From Pseudomonadota bacterium (GTDB taxonomy: Bacteria > Pseudomonadota > Alphaproteobacteria > Rhizobiales > Hyphomicrobiaceae): a DNA stretch of 10,003 nt. How positions within the stretch are numbered: the first letter of the stretch is position 1; the number at the start of each line of letters is the position of its first letter. The stretch is from contig JAEWCT010000108.1 of assembly GCA_023390485.1 (NCBI GenBank), positions 1 to 10,003 on the forward strand, given 5' to 3'. The translations under genes and the position numbers were made by a program. This document shows, piece after piece, positions 1-6,748 of the stretch. The notes under the pieces are model-generated. The model searched no databases. It saw only the letters and a program-made list of their open reading frames with translations, and was not told the origin of the DNA.

Positions 1-414
1 TTCAAGCCGAACACCGACGACATGCGTGATGCGCCGAGCCTTGTCATTGTGCCGATGCTGCAGGAACGCGGAGCCACCGTCCGGGCGTGCGATCCGCAGG
101 GCCGGCGTCAGGCTGAGCCTTTGCTGCCGGACATTATCTGGTGCGAGAACGCCGAACAGGCTGCCGAGGGCGCCGATGTCCTTGTCGTCATTACCGAATG
201 GAACGAATACCGGGCGCTCAACCTCGAAGCGCTCAAGGCGCGCATGAGGGGCAAGACCATCGTCGATCTCCGGAACGTCTTCGATGCCGATACGGTGCGC
301 AAACTCGGTCTCAGTTATTCCGGGATCGGGCGTGAACGGGTGACTGTTCGGGAGGAGGCGCCGTCCGTTTCAAAGGCCCAATCCCCCCTTCATCCGGTCG
401 AAGCCGTCAAATAG
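1..414 (+). CDS. ugd: UDP-glucose 6-dehydrogenase, C-terminal part (partial)
   Basis: Reading frame 1 is open from the first base to a TAG at 412-414, so the gene enters from the left and only the last 137 codons are present. The enzyme oxidises UDP-glucose to UDP-glucuronate with two NAD+ in the cytoplasm, feeding exopolysaccharide or other envelope sugar synthesis. What remains is the C-terminal UDP-binding domain. It opens with FKPNTDDMRDAPS, whose Lys and Asp residues are hallmarks of the family, and continues with TEWNEYRALNLEAL and IVDLRNVFD, then the usual GLSYSGIGR ending. About 28 further residues form a Pro/Val/Glu-rich tail beyond the conserved core. The NAD-binding domain and catalytic Cys lie outside the window. 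Any in-frame ATG at 22 is internal, not a start. The gene has no evident link to the flagellar operon that follows after 186 bases. Confidence 0.93.
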   Translation, partial: FKPNTDDMRDAPSLVIVPMLQERGATVRACDPQGRRQAEPLLPDIIWCENAEQAAEGADVLVVITEWNEYRALNLEALKARMRGKTIVDLRNVFDADTVRKLGLSYSGIGRERVTVREEAPSVSKAQSPLHPVEAVK

Positions 415-600
415 TTGTAAGGGCGCCGGCGTGCGGCGTCGCCGCGATTGGTTGGCGGCGCAATCACACGGGTCATCCGTTTGAATTGCGTGTGGATTTG
501 CCAGTTTTGAATTGTTCTCCCCCGTCCGCTGCCCGATGACGACCTCGCGCAAGCTTCGGATAGGAGACTCGCCCCCAAATCGCGGGGGAATTTATTCATC
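415..600 (+). other. Intergenic leader region between ugd and flhA
   Basis: These 186 bases hold no convincing gene. Positions 433-460 contain GCGGCG, CGCCGC and GCGGCG in a row, which can fold into one of two mutually exclusive GC-rich hairpins (433-437 with 441-445, or 440-445 with 455-460). No T-run follows, so this is not a canonical intrinsic terminator for ugd. A nine-base direct repeat, TTTGAATTG, occurs at 480-488 and 506-514, in the only AT-rich part. The flhA operon promoter should be here, but I could not find a clear -35/-10 pair, a sigma-54 site or a CtrA box by eye. The 3' end carries a C-tract/G-tract pair around the flhA ribosome binding site. Confidence 0.6.
584..590 (+). promoter_or_regulatory. 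flhA ribosome binding site inside a potential hairpin
   Basis: GGGGGAA lies ten bases before the flhA ATG and is the best Shine-Dalgarno candidate. The five Gs (584-588) can pair with CCCCC at 572-576 across a seven-base loop. Alternatively CGGGGGA (583-589) is a perfect seven-base complement of TCCCCCG at 518-524. Pairing is seen directly; any regulatory effect is inference. Confidence 0.5.
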
Positions 601-2694
601 ATGGCAATCACAAAAACCGCCGAGAGCGGCATCGACCTAGGTTTGGGTCGGCGCGACGCGGGCTTGGCCGTCGGCGTGGTTGCTATTCTGACGATCCTGT
701 TCCTGCCGCTTCCGGCGTTCATGATCGATGTTGGGCTCGCCTTTTCAATCGCGCTCTCGATTATCATCCTGATGGTGGCGCTGTGGATCCGGCGGCCGCT
801 GGAATTCTCGGCGTTCCCGACAATTCTCTTGATCGCCACGCTGCTCAGGCTGTCGCTGAACGTCGCGACCACGCGCCTTATTCTGTCGCACGGCGCCGAG
901 GGTCCCAACGCCGCCGGGCATGTCATCGCAGGCTTTGCGCAGTTCGTGATGGGCGGCGAATTCGTCATCGGCATCATCGTCTTCATCATCCTGATCACGG
1001 TGAACTTCGTCGTCATCACGAAAGGCGCGACACGCATCGCCGAAGTCGGTGCGCGCTTCACCCTCGATTCGCTGCCCGGCAAACAGATGGCCGTGGACGC
1101 CGATCTTGCAGCTGGCTCGATCGACGAAAAGGAAGCCATTCGCCGGCGCAAGGAACTCGAAGAGGAAAGCCAGTTCTTCGGCGCCATGGACGGCGCGTCG
1201 AAGTTCGTTCGCGGCGATGCGATCGCCGGGCTGATCATCACGGCGGTCAACATCTTCGGCGGGATCATACTCGGCGTCACTCAGCATGATCTATCGTTCG
1301 ACACCGCAGCCAAGACGTTCACGCTGCTTTCGGTCGGCGACGGTCTTGTAACGCAGATGCCTGCGCTCATCGTGGCGCTCGCCGCGGGCCTTCTGGTGTC
1401 GAAGGGCGGCACCCACGGCTCGACGGAAGGCGTGATCATCAACCAGCTCGGCAACTATCCGCGCGCGCTGTTGATCGCGGGCGGCGTGATGTCGTTGCTG
1501 TCGCTTGCGCCGGGCCTCCCGTTCCTGCCGTTCGCCGGTATCGGCGGGATGCTCACGTTCATCAGCATGAACCTCGTCCGGCAAAAAGCGGAATTGGAGA
1601 AGGCGGCGGCATCGGCCAGCACCGCTGGCCAGGCGCCATCCGCCGAAGAGCAATCGCGTCAGTCCATTCGCGATCAACTGAAGACGACGGAAATCGAAAT
1701 CTGCTTCGGCAAGCAAATCTCGTCCGTTCTGATGCGTCCGACCAGCGATCTTCCGCAGCGCGTCGCCAAGATGCGGCGCAAGTTCGCCAAGCAGTACGGC
1801 TTCGTGGTTCCGGATATCAAACTCACCGAAGACTTATCCATCCTGCCGAAGACTTATCAGATCAAGGTTCATGGAACGGTGGTCTCGAGCGCGGAGCTTC
1901 GGCTTGGCGACGTCCTCGTCGTCGTCGGGGACGGCCCGAAGCCGGAAGCACCGGGCGACGAAACGCGCGAACCGGCGTTTGGCATGAAGGCCTTGTGGAT
2001 ACCCGACATCTTCACCAACGCGTTGAAGCGCGACGGCTTCGTTCCGGTCGAAAACACATCCGTGCTTTTGACACACGTCGCCGAGGTCATCCGCAACAGT
2101 CTGGCTCAGCTCTTTTCGTACCGCGATCTTCGCGCGCTTCTCGAACGGCTCGACCCCGAATATCGCAAACTGCTCGAGGAAATCTGCCCATCGCAGATCT
2201 CTCATTCGGGCCTTCAGAGCGTGCTCAAGATGCTGCTCGGCGAACGCATTTCGATCCGCAACCTGCATCTCATTCTCGAAGCGGTGGCGGAGATCGCTCC
2301 GTTCTCGCGCAAGGCCGAGCAGATTTCCGAGCATGTGCGCATGCGCTTGGCGTCGCAGATTTGCGGCGACCTCAGCGAGGGCAATTATCTCAAGGTCGTG
2401 CGTCTTGGAAACCGGTGGGAGCTTGCGTTCCATCAGGCTCTGAGGCGCGACGGCAAGGGAGAAGTCATCGAATTCGACATCGAGCCGCGCCTTATCGAGC
2501 AGTTCGGCGGCGACCTCAGTCGCATGGTGCAGCCACTCATGGATGCAGGGCATCAATTCGTTCTCGTCACGGCTGCCGAAACGCGCCCGTACGTACACAC
2601 GGTCACCGAACGGCTGTACGGAACACTGCCCGTCCTCTCGCATCTTGAGATCAGTCGCGGCGTCCAGATTCAGTCGCTCGGCTCGGTTTCATGA
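601..2694 (+). CDS. flhA: Flagellar biosynthesis protein FlhA (type III export gate)
   Basis: FlhA forms the nonameric inner-membrane export gate of the flagellar type III secretion system; its cytoplasmic domain docks chaperone-substrate complexes and its channel helps couple proton flow to export. The 697-residue length is normal for the family. Hydrophobic segments fall at about 21-63, 68-92, 108-140, 205-226, 240-266 and 288-325. The family signature occupies about 145-168 ([19 protein letters not shown]), followed by a charged loop with [22 protein letters not shown], which holds the conserved Lys, Arg and Asp (K201, R204, D206). An Ala/Ser-rich linker near 333-350 leads to the soluble domain, which runs to the C-terminus. 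The start is set by the G-rich site ten bases upstream. It is the first gene of the flagellar operon here and its TGA overlaps the fliR ATG as ATGA. I see no truncation or frameshift. Confidence 0.98.
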   Translation: MAITKTAESGIDLGLGRRDAGLAVGVVAILTILFLPLPAFMIDVGLAFSIALSIIILMVALWIRRPLEFSAFPTILLIATLLRLSLNVATTRLILSHGAEGPNAAGHVIAGFAQFVMGGEFVIGIIVFIILITVNFVVITKGATRIAEVGARFTLDSLPGKQMAVDADLAAGSIDEKEAIRRRKELEEESQFFGAMDGASKFVRGDAIAGLIITAVNIFGGIILGVTQHDLSFDTAAKTFTLLSVGDGLVTQMPALIVALAAGLLVSKGGTHGSTEGVIINQLGNYPRALLIAGGVMSLLSLAPGLPFLPFAGIGGMLTFISMNLVRQKAELEKAAASASTAGQAPSAEEQSRQSIRDQLKTTEIEICFGKQISSVLMRPTSDLPQRVAKMRRKFAKQYGFVVPDIKLTEDLSILPKTYQIKVHGTVVSSAELRLGDVLVVVGDGPKPEAPGDETREPAFGMKALWIPDIFTNALKRDGFVPVENTSVLLTHVAEVIRNSLAQLFSYRDLRALLERLDPEYRKLLEEICPSQISHSGLQSVLKMLLGERISIRNLHLILEAVAEIAPFSRKAEQISEHVRMRLASQICGDLSEGNYLKVVRLGNRWELAFHQALRRDGKGEVIEFDIEPRLIEQFGGDLSRMVQPLMDAGHQFVLVTAAETRPYVHTVTERLYGTLPVLSHLEISRGVQIQSLGSVS

Positions 2695-3455
2695 CGCCGC
2701 TCACTCACGACACCCTGCTCGTACCGCTTCTCGTCTTCTGCCGGGTGGGCGCTTGCTTCATGCTACTGCCCGGAATCTCGAGCGATCGCGTTCCGGTGCA
2801 ACTGCGTCTGTTCGTTGCCATCGCGGTCTCTATCGCGCTCACGCCGCTCGTCTATGATTCGGTGCGCCCCGCGACCAGCGAAGAGCCGAGCAATCTGCTG
2901 GCGATGATCGTGATCGAAACCTCGACAGGCATTCTGTTGGGGTTTCTGGTACGCGTTCTCTTCATGGCACTCGAATTCGCCGCGACGTGCATGGCGAACT
3001 ATGCCGGATATGGGGGCGTCTTCTCTCACGCCGTCGAGAACAACGATCCGTCGTCCCCTTTTTCGTCACTTGTGACGACGCCGGCCGTCGCGCTTTTCTT
3101 CATCACCAATCAGCACGTCAACATCGTTCTGATGCTGCAACGCTCGTACGAGATGTTCAAAGTCGGCGTATCGATCACCGCGCCGCCCAACCTGCAGACG
3201 ATTGTCACGCTTGTCGGGTCTGCCTTCAAGTTGACGCTGCAGCTCAGCGCGGCGCTCGTCGTCTATTCGCTGACCGTCAACTTCGCCTTCGGCTTCCTCA
3301 ATAAGATGGTGCCGCAGATTCCGATCTATTTCGTATCGACGCCGTTCGTCGTACTCGGCGGCCTCTTCCTTCTGCTGCAGGTCGACAAGACGGCACTCGA
3401 AATTTTTACGTCGCTCGTGACGCAGGCCATCCAAAATCTCGGCCAAAATGGCTAG
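2691..3455 (+). CDS. fliR: Flagellar biosynthetic protein FliR
   Basis: FliR is an integral membrane subunit of the FliP-FliQ-FliR core of the flagellar export apparatus. The 254-residue product matches the usual family length. The N-terminus has the typical FliR layout: a helix containing [13 protein letters not shown], then a conserved Pro and Arg ([10 protein letters not shown]), then a second helix. Further hydrophobic segments lie at about 69-98, 127-150, 183-207 and 214-235, giving a strongly hydrophobic protein. The ATG overlaps the flhA stop in an ATGA junction, indicating translational coupling, and the stop lies eight bases inside the next gene. The FlhA-FliR adjacency supports the call; fliP, fliQ and flhB are not in this window and must lie elsewhere. 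Confidence 0.95.
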   Translation: MTPLTHDTLLVPLLVFCRVGACFMLLPGISSDRVPVQLRLFVAIAVSIALTPLVYDSVRPATSEEPSNLLAMIVIETSTGILLGFLVRVLFMALEFAATCMANYAGYGGVFSHAVENNDPSSPFSSLVTTPAVALFFITNQHVNIVLMLQRSYEMFKVGVSITAPPNLQTIVTLVGSAFKLTLQLSAALVVYSLTVNFAFGFLNKMVPQIPIYFVSTPFVVLGGLFLLLQVDKTALEIFTSLVTQAIQNLGQNG

Positions 3456-3864
3456 ATCATCGAAAAAAGTCCGCCGCCTCGTCGACGTCTTTCATGATCT
3501 TGAGACCAGCGAGCGCGCGAGGATCAGCGAAATCACCCGGCAAATGGATGAGCTTCGCATCTCGCAGGACAACCTCATCGCTACCCTTGCCAATCCATCG
3601 GCCGTTCACGAGCCTTTCCTGGCGCTGATGTCGCGGAGCCTCGGAAACATCCAACGCCGCCAGCAGCGTCTCGCGAAAGAGCGCGAAATGGCGCTCGCCC
3701 GCTATCTCGAGGCTACCAAGCGCACGCGCGGAGCGACCGAGTTGCTGGCTGATGTGCGCGCCGAGGAAGCGCGCCGGAACGAGCAACGGGACCTCGAGGC
3801 CTTGCTTGAATTCCAGCAGGCCACAGCGGCGCAAGGCCGGGGTAAGTCAACACGTTCATCGTGA
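3448..3864 (+). CDS. FliJ-like coiled-coil flagellar protein
   Basis: This 138-residue protein is highly charged and almost entirely helical by composition. It has two predicted helical stretches, about 10-48 and 62-127, with heptad-like Leu/Ile/Met spacing and many Arg, Glu and Gln residues. That is the look of FliJ, a small coiled-coil protein of the flagellar ATPase complex that links FliI to FlhA and helps with export. It starts inside the last eight bases of fliR, so it is almost certainly cotranscribed and coupled with the export gate genes. I recognise no diagnostic motif; FliJ proteins are poorly conserved in sequence. The call rests on size, coiled-coil character and position. It could instead be an unrelated flagellar coiled-coil protein. 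Rhizobial clusters carry a comparable small hypothetical gene between fliR and flgJ. Confidence 0.6.
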   Translation: MARSSKKVRRLVDVFHDLETSERARISEITRQMDELRISQDNLIATLANPSAVHEPFLALMSRSLGNIQRRQQRLAKEREMALARYLEATKRTRGATELLADVRAEEARRNEQRDLEALLEFQQATAAQGRGKSTRSS

Positions 3865-3894
3865 GGCGATTATCCGCCAGCACCGAAATGCATC

Positions 3895-4257
3895 ATGTCG
3901 ATTATTCCTCCTGCAGCCGTCGCCGATCAGGCTATGTGGGCCGCCAGACAGACCGTCCGCACGGGATCGCAGGCGGCAACTCAGCCTGCCGATGACGCTG
4001 CACCGGCGTTGTCCGGCCAAGCGCAGAGCGGCAAGACCAAGGACGTCGGCCAGCAGTTCGAGGCGTTGTATCTCCGCCAGATGCTGGAAGAGTGGATGCC
4101 GAAAGATTCTGAATCGCTCTTTGGCGAAGGCACCGCCGGGACCGTATGGCGATCGATGATGGTGGATAGCCTGGCGACCACGCTCTCGAAATCGGGAACG
4201 ATCGGCATCGCCCAAATGATCTTCAAGCTGGAATCTCACGGTTCGGGAGAAAAGTAG
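3895..4257 (+). CDS. flgJ: Rod-binding protein, FlgJ N-terminal domain type (CheL-like), no muramidase
   Basis: The 120-residue product matches the rod-binding domain found at the N-terminus of enterobacterial FlgJ and, as a stand-alone protein, in alphaproteobacteria (CheL in Caulobacter). In FlgJ this domain caps and assists assembly of the flagellar rod in the periplasm. The conserved core spans about 48-112: QQFEALYLRQMLEEWMP, then the Gly-rich FGEGTAGTVWRSMMVDS, then SGTIGIAQMI. The first 47 residues are low-complexity and rich in Ala, Gln and Thr. The C-terminal peptidoglycan hydrolase of enterobacterial FlgJ is absent, as usual in this group, so a separate lytic enzyme must open the wall. 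No typical signal peptide is seen, consistent with export by the flagellar apparatus. No strong ribosome binding site stands just upstream; GTGAGG at 3861 is too distant. Confidence 0.88.
   Translation: MSIIPPAAVADQAMWAARQTVRTGSQAATQPADDAAPALSGQAQSGKTKDVGQQFEALYLRQMLEEWMPKDSESLFGEGTAGTVWRSMMVDSLATTLSKSGTIGIAQMIFKLESHGSGEK
4245..4252 (+). promoter_or_regulatory. Ribosome binding site of the FlgN-like gene
   Basis: GGGAGAAA ends about six bases before the ATG at 4259 and lies within the last codons of the rod-binding gene. It fixes the start of the downstream gene, which begins one base after the preceding stop. Confidence 0.7.
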
Positions 4258-4258
4258 A

Positions 4259-4753
4259 ATGAGCACCGCACCGGTTGAAGCCAAGACCAAATCGCAGCAA
4301 TCATCGTCTGCAGTACACAAGCGCGTTGGTGCGCGCGGCGGTCGTCGCGCTGCGCACCTTCCTCGGCCGGTCACGCATGATGCCGATGCGGCACGAGCCG
4401 TCGTCGTCGCGGTAATCCGGCGGATCGAGGATTACCTCGATGAGGAAACTGCGGCCCTGGACAAAGCGCCGAACTTCGACCTCAAAGCCTCAAACGATCG
4501 CAAGAGCCAGGGTCTCGTCGATCTCAATGAGGCGATGCGACGACTAAATCCCGCAGACATCGATGAAGATCTCAACCTGCGGCTCCAGATGTTCCGCGCC
4601 AAGCTCGACGTCAATCTGCGTAAGATTCGGCTGCACCTCGAGGCCGTCAAAGAGATTGCGGGCATGCTTTCGGACGCCATCCAGAACGCTGAATCGGACG
4701 GAACCTACACCCGCAACATCGGACCGAGCCGGAGCATGCTGTGGTCCGATTGA
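4259..4753 (+). CDS. FlgN-like / FlbY-like flagellar protein, probable export chaperone
   Basis: The 164-residue product has a basic, probably disordered N-terminus (about 1-40, rich in Ser, Lys and Arg) followed by a helical region from about 42 to 148. FlgN proteins are cytosolic chaperones for the hook-associated proteins FlgK and FlgL. The resemblance lies in the paired long helices and in the C-terminal half, where LDVNLRKIRLHLEAVKEI is followed by a conserved-looking ESDGTYTRN. A gene of similar type follows the rod-binding gene in other alphaproteobacteria (FlbY in Caulobacter). The placement after a rod gene supports a flagellar role, but the exact function is inferred. A good ribosome binding site (GGGAGAAA) supports the start. 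The 3' end overlaps the next gene by 13 bases. Confidence is high that it is a real gene and moderate for the FlgN assignment. Confidence 0.62.
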   Translation: MSTAPVEAKTKSQQSSSAVHKRVGARGGRRAAHLPRPVTHDADAARAVVVAVIRRIEDYLDEETAALDKAPNFDLKASNDRKSQGLVDLNEAMRRLNPADIDEDLNLRLQMFRAKLDVNLRKIRLHLEAVKEIAGMLSDAIQNAESDGTYTRNIGPSRSMLWSD

Positions 4754-5208
4754 TCGTCTTATCAATTATCGCTTGTCTCTCCACCATCGGCGGCGTTTAC
4801 GGCGCAGCCACTTGGAAGGCGAGCGTTCAAACGCCTGAAGTCAAAGACTCGGAACCCAAGTTGCAGATGATGAAGACGCACATGGTCAGTGTGCCAATTC
4901 TGAGGGACGGTGAAGTCCTTGGGTATGTCGTAACGCGTCTGCAATTCACTGCCGATTCCGAACTGGTGAAGGCGAGTTCCCTGCAGCCGGACGTCTTCGT
5001 TGCCGACGAAGCGTTCCGGCAAATCTATGAAACCACGCCTGCCGACATCAAGACCGGGCGCAAACAGGCCATCAAAGATCTAGCCGCCAACGTCGCCATT
5101 GGAGCCAACAAGCGGCTCGGCAAGGACGTGATCAAAGACGTCATGATCGACAGTTGGACCTATCTCTCAAAAGCGGACATGATGAAGAACAATGAACGCA
5201 ATCGATAG
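4741..5208 (+). CDS. Membrane-anchored periplasmic flagellar-cluster protein, possibly FliL-like
   Basis: I do not recognise this 155-residue protein with certainty. Residues 2-22 form one hydrophobic segment (signal anchor or signal peptide; VYGA|A is a possible cleavage point), and the rest is hydrophilic and should lie in the periplasm. The soluble part begins with beta-like MVSVPILRDGEVLGYVV and LQFTAD, then a helical stretch from about 101 to 130 and a final beta-like KDVMIDSWTYLS. FliL, the inner-membrane protein that supports the stator, has the same plan: single anchor, beta strands, a helix, and a final V-K-D-V-x-F-x-x-F strand. The similarity is in pattern only. The start is GTG at 4741, preceded by GGAG at 4731-4734; it overlaps the FlgN-like gene by 13 bases and the next gene by 17, so it belongs to the flagellar operon. 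Confidence 0.6.
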   Translation: MVRLIVLSIIACLSTIGGVYGAATWKASVQTPEVKDSEPKLQMMKTHMVSVPILRDGEVLGYVVTRLQFTADSELVKASSLQPDVFVADEAFRQIYETTPADIKTGRKQAIKDLAANVAIGANKRLGKDVIKDVMIDSWTYLSKADMMKNNERNR

Positions 5209-5758
5209 TAACTTCGGCTTCGACGCCGTCTTCCGGCAAACAGCGGCCGATCTCAAACTACGGCTGGCTCGCGATGCCGGGCTCGCAAACAAACCTTTGA
5301 CCTCTCGGCAGCGCGGCGGAGTTGCTGCCTTCGCGGTGTTTACCGGACTTGGAATGCTGTCGGTGCTGATCTTTATCATCGGCTATTCGGCGACATTATC
5401 CGATGAGCCGATGATCTGGATTCACCGATTGATGGCTCTCGCCGTCATGCAAAGCATTTTCATTGCTGCGGTGACGATGAAGCTCCTTCCGATCATCGAG
5501 CGCCGCCGATCGCTAATCCGCATCGGACCGTCGCTCGGTTTCTGGCAGACGTCAGATCAAGATGCATCAACGCGCCCGACAGGCGAGCGGTCTGCCGTTC
5601 CGCCGCCGCTGCCCGAACCGCGCAAACCCGTCGTCGGCGGAAAGCTCGCAGGCCGCGAATTTCTCGAATACGAAGATGGGTCTATCGAGATCGATACGCT
5701 CGTCGGACGGCGTCGTTTCGCGTCGCTTGCGGCTGCACGGGAATTCGTCGGATCTTGA
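5192..5758 (+). CDS. Two-helix membrane protein of unknown function, end of flagellar operon
   Basis: The function of this 188-residue protein is not recognised. It has a short charged N-terminal region with an amphipathic stretch (about 10-40), two hydrophobic segments (about 42-68 and 74-101) separated by a short acidic loop, a basic stop-transfer patch (IIERRRSLIR), a Pro-rich linker (about 125-148) and a compact C-terminal piece of about 38 residues. That last piece, REFLEYEDGSIEIDTL followed by GRRRFASLAAAREFVG, reads as two strands with a DGSIE turn and a short helix, like a small beta-beta-alpha domain. By the positive-inside rule both ends should be cytoplasmic. It overlaps the preceding gene by 17 bases and is the last gene before the convergent chemotaxis operon. 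A role in the motor or in motility control is inferred from position alone. Confidence 0.7.
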   Translation: MNAIDSNFGFDAVFRQTAADLKLRLARDAGLANKPLTSRQRGGVAAFAVFTGLGMLSVLIFIIGYSATLSDEPMIWIHRLMALAVMQSIFIAAVTMKLLPIIERRRSLIRIGPSLGFWQTSDQDASTRPTGERSAVPPPLPEPRKPVVGGKLAGREFLEYEDGSIEIDTLVGRRRFASLAAAREFVGS

Positions 5759-5775
5759 TCGGCGTCAGCCGGTCA
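5756..5775. terminator. Inverted repeat across the convergent operon junction, candidate bidirectional terminator
   Basis: TGATCGGC (5756-5763) and GCCGGTCA (5768-5775) form an eight-base-pair stem with a GTCA loop on + strand RNA, with one G-U pair (5759/5772); on the - strand this becomes an A-C mismatch. It includes the + strand stop TGA at 5756-5758 and the - strand stop at 5765-5767. No T-run follows on either side, so it is not a canonical intrinsic terminator. Confidence 0.35.
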
Positions 5776-6175
5776 TAGGCCAATTCTCGAAGTCGTCGAA
5801 TTCGCCTGTTAGATCTCCGGATGACTCGTCGCCCACTTTCCGTCCGATCAGCCTTTCGCAAACATCTGCGAGCTTCACCGCGCGTGCGGCATCAGTAAGA
5901 TCGACCTTCCAATCGACCGACGAGCCGTTTGCGACGCCTGCGAGAAAATCGGCGACGGCGTTGAGGCTCTGGCACAGCCGATCGAGGCTTTGCAGCTGGT
6001 AGAGCGATTGCGACCCGCCGAACGCGCCGGCGACTACAAGGTTGCCGATTAGATCCTGAAGCTCGCCGGCCGTATCGGATAGCATGCGGACTTCCACAGA
6101 AACGGTCTCCAATACTTCCGGGACCGCCACGCGCGCCTGCGGCGACCCTTGGGCGTCCTGATTGCTGTCAGTCAT
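5765..6175 (-). CDS. Small helical protein at the end of the che operon, CheT/CheZ-like phosphatase candidate
   Basis: The 136-residue product has no motif I can assign with certainty, but several features suggest a CheZ-like protein. Two long helices are likely at about 17-48 and 56-84, forming a hairpin, with a third near 92-113. The second contains LQSLDRLCQSL, where D65 and Q69 form the D-x-x-x-Q spacing of the CheZ phosphatase active site. The C-terminus is acidic with aromatic residues (GEFDDFENWPMTG), reminiscent of the CheY-binding tail of CheZ. It lies directly after cheD, the place held by cheT in Sinorhizobium, whose product is a D-x-x-x-Q phosphatase of a response regulator. The start could be ATG 6175 or GTG 6184 (three residues longer); the GGGA at 6188-6191 fits the ATG better. 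The gap to cheD is short, so it is cotranscribed. Function is inference. Confidence 0.65.
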   Translation of the reverse strand: MTDSNQDAQGSPQARVAVPEVLETVSVEVRMLSDTAGELQDLIGNLVVAGAFGGSQSLYQLQSLDRLCQSLNAVADFLAGVANGSSVDWKVDLTDAARAVKLADVCERLIGRKVGDESSGDLTGEFDDFENWPMTG

Positions 6176-6202
6176 CTTGTCCACATCCCAAGGTAAGAGC
6201 GA

Positions 6203-6748
6203 TCAGAAAAGTTCAAGTTCACCGGCGTTGGCATCGACCGACGCTGCCGGCAGCGGCGCCGGTTTTTCGATGGGTGCCGGACCTGCGAGCAGAATCTGTC
6301 GTGCACGTCCAGATACCGGCCAGTACTGAATTCGCCTTCCTTGCAATCCGCCGGTACTGCCGCCCACATAGGAAATACCTTCGGCCTTGAGAAAACGTTG
6401 AGCGAATTCGGCGTTGTGTTTGCCGATGTCGGAATGCGATCGCACCGTGCGTGCGCCGCCAAACAATTTTGCTTCCAACCGCTCGCGACGTGCGCCTGCC
6501 TTCAGAAGACCGTTGACGAGCAACTCCATAAGATGGACGCCGACGCGCTCATCCTCCGCGGCCGTGGCGCCGATGTTGCCAGGCAGAAGAAAATGGTTGA
6601 TGCCGCCCACTCCAGCGAGCGGATCACGAATGCACGCAGCGATGCACGATCCAAGTATTGTCGTCACCATGACATCCTGGTCACGGGTGACGAAAAACTC
6701 GCCTTGGATTATGTGAACGCGCTTTTCCGTTGCATCCGCAAAGGTCAT
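6203..6748 (-). CDS. cheD: Chemoreceptor glutamine deamidase CheD
   Basis: CheD deamidates selected glutamines of methyl-accepting chemotaxis proteins in the cytoplasm, making them available to CheR and CheB, and in several bacteria also interacts with a CheY phosphatase. The 181-residue product carries the catalytic set in the expected spacing: T29 and C35 in [15 protein letters not shown], and H52 in [10 protein letters not shown], matching Thr21, Cys27 and His44 of the Thermotoga enzyme. Further family features are LFGGARTV and [13 protein letters not shown], then the [12 protein letters not shown] segment. The last 25 residues are a Pro/Ala-rich tail ending in GELELF. The ATG overlaps the cheY stop as ATGA, so translation is probably coupled to cheY. 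A long ORF of 96 residues in another frame over the same bases is a shadow. Confidence 0.96.
   Translation of the reverse strand: MTFADATEKRVHIIQGEFFVTRDQDVMVTTILGSCIAACIRDPLAGVGGINHFLLPGNIGATAAEDERVGVHLMELLVNGLLKAGARRERLEAKLFGGARTVRSHSDIGKHNAEFAQRFLKAEGISYVGGSTGGLQGRRIQYWPVSGRARQILLAGPAPIEKPAPLPAASVDANAGELELF

Noticed and set aside
390..1280. Long - strand ORF of 296 codons opposite flhA
   Set aside because: It lies antisense to the clearly conserved flhA sequence; composition (many Arg, Ser, Thr, Met, Pro) is that of a reverse-frame shadow in GC-rich DNA, with no domain pattern.
1834..2643. Long - strand ORF of 269 codons opposite the flhA cytoplasmic domain
   Set aside because: Shadow of flhA; no recognisable motif and no ribosome binding site or neighbour supporting it.
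4741..4780. Lipoprotein signal in the FliL-like protein (IIAC at residues 9-12)
   Set aside because: The lipobox pattern fits, but only about eleven residues precede the Cys, too short for a usual lipoprotein signal; the hydrophobic stretch continues past it, so an anchor is preferred.
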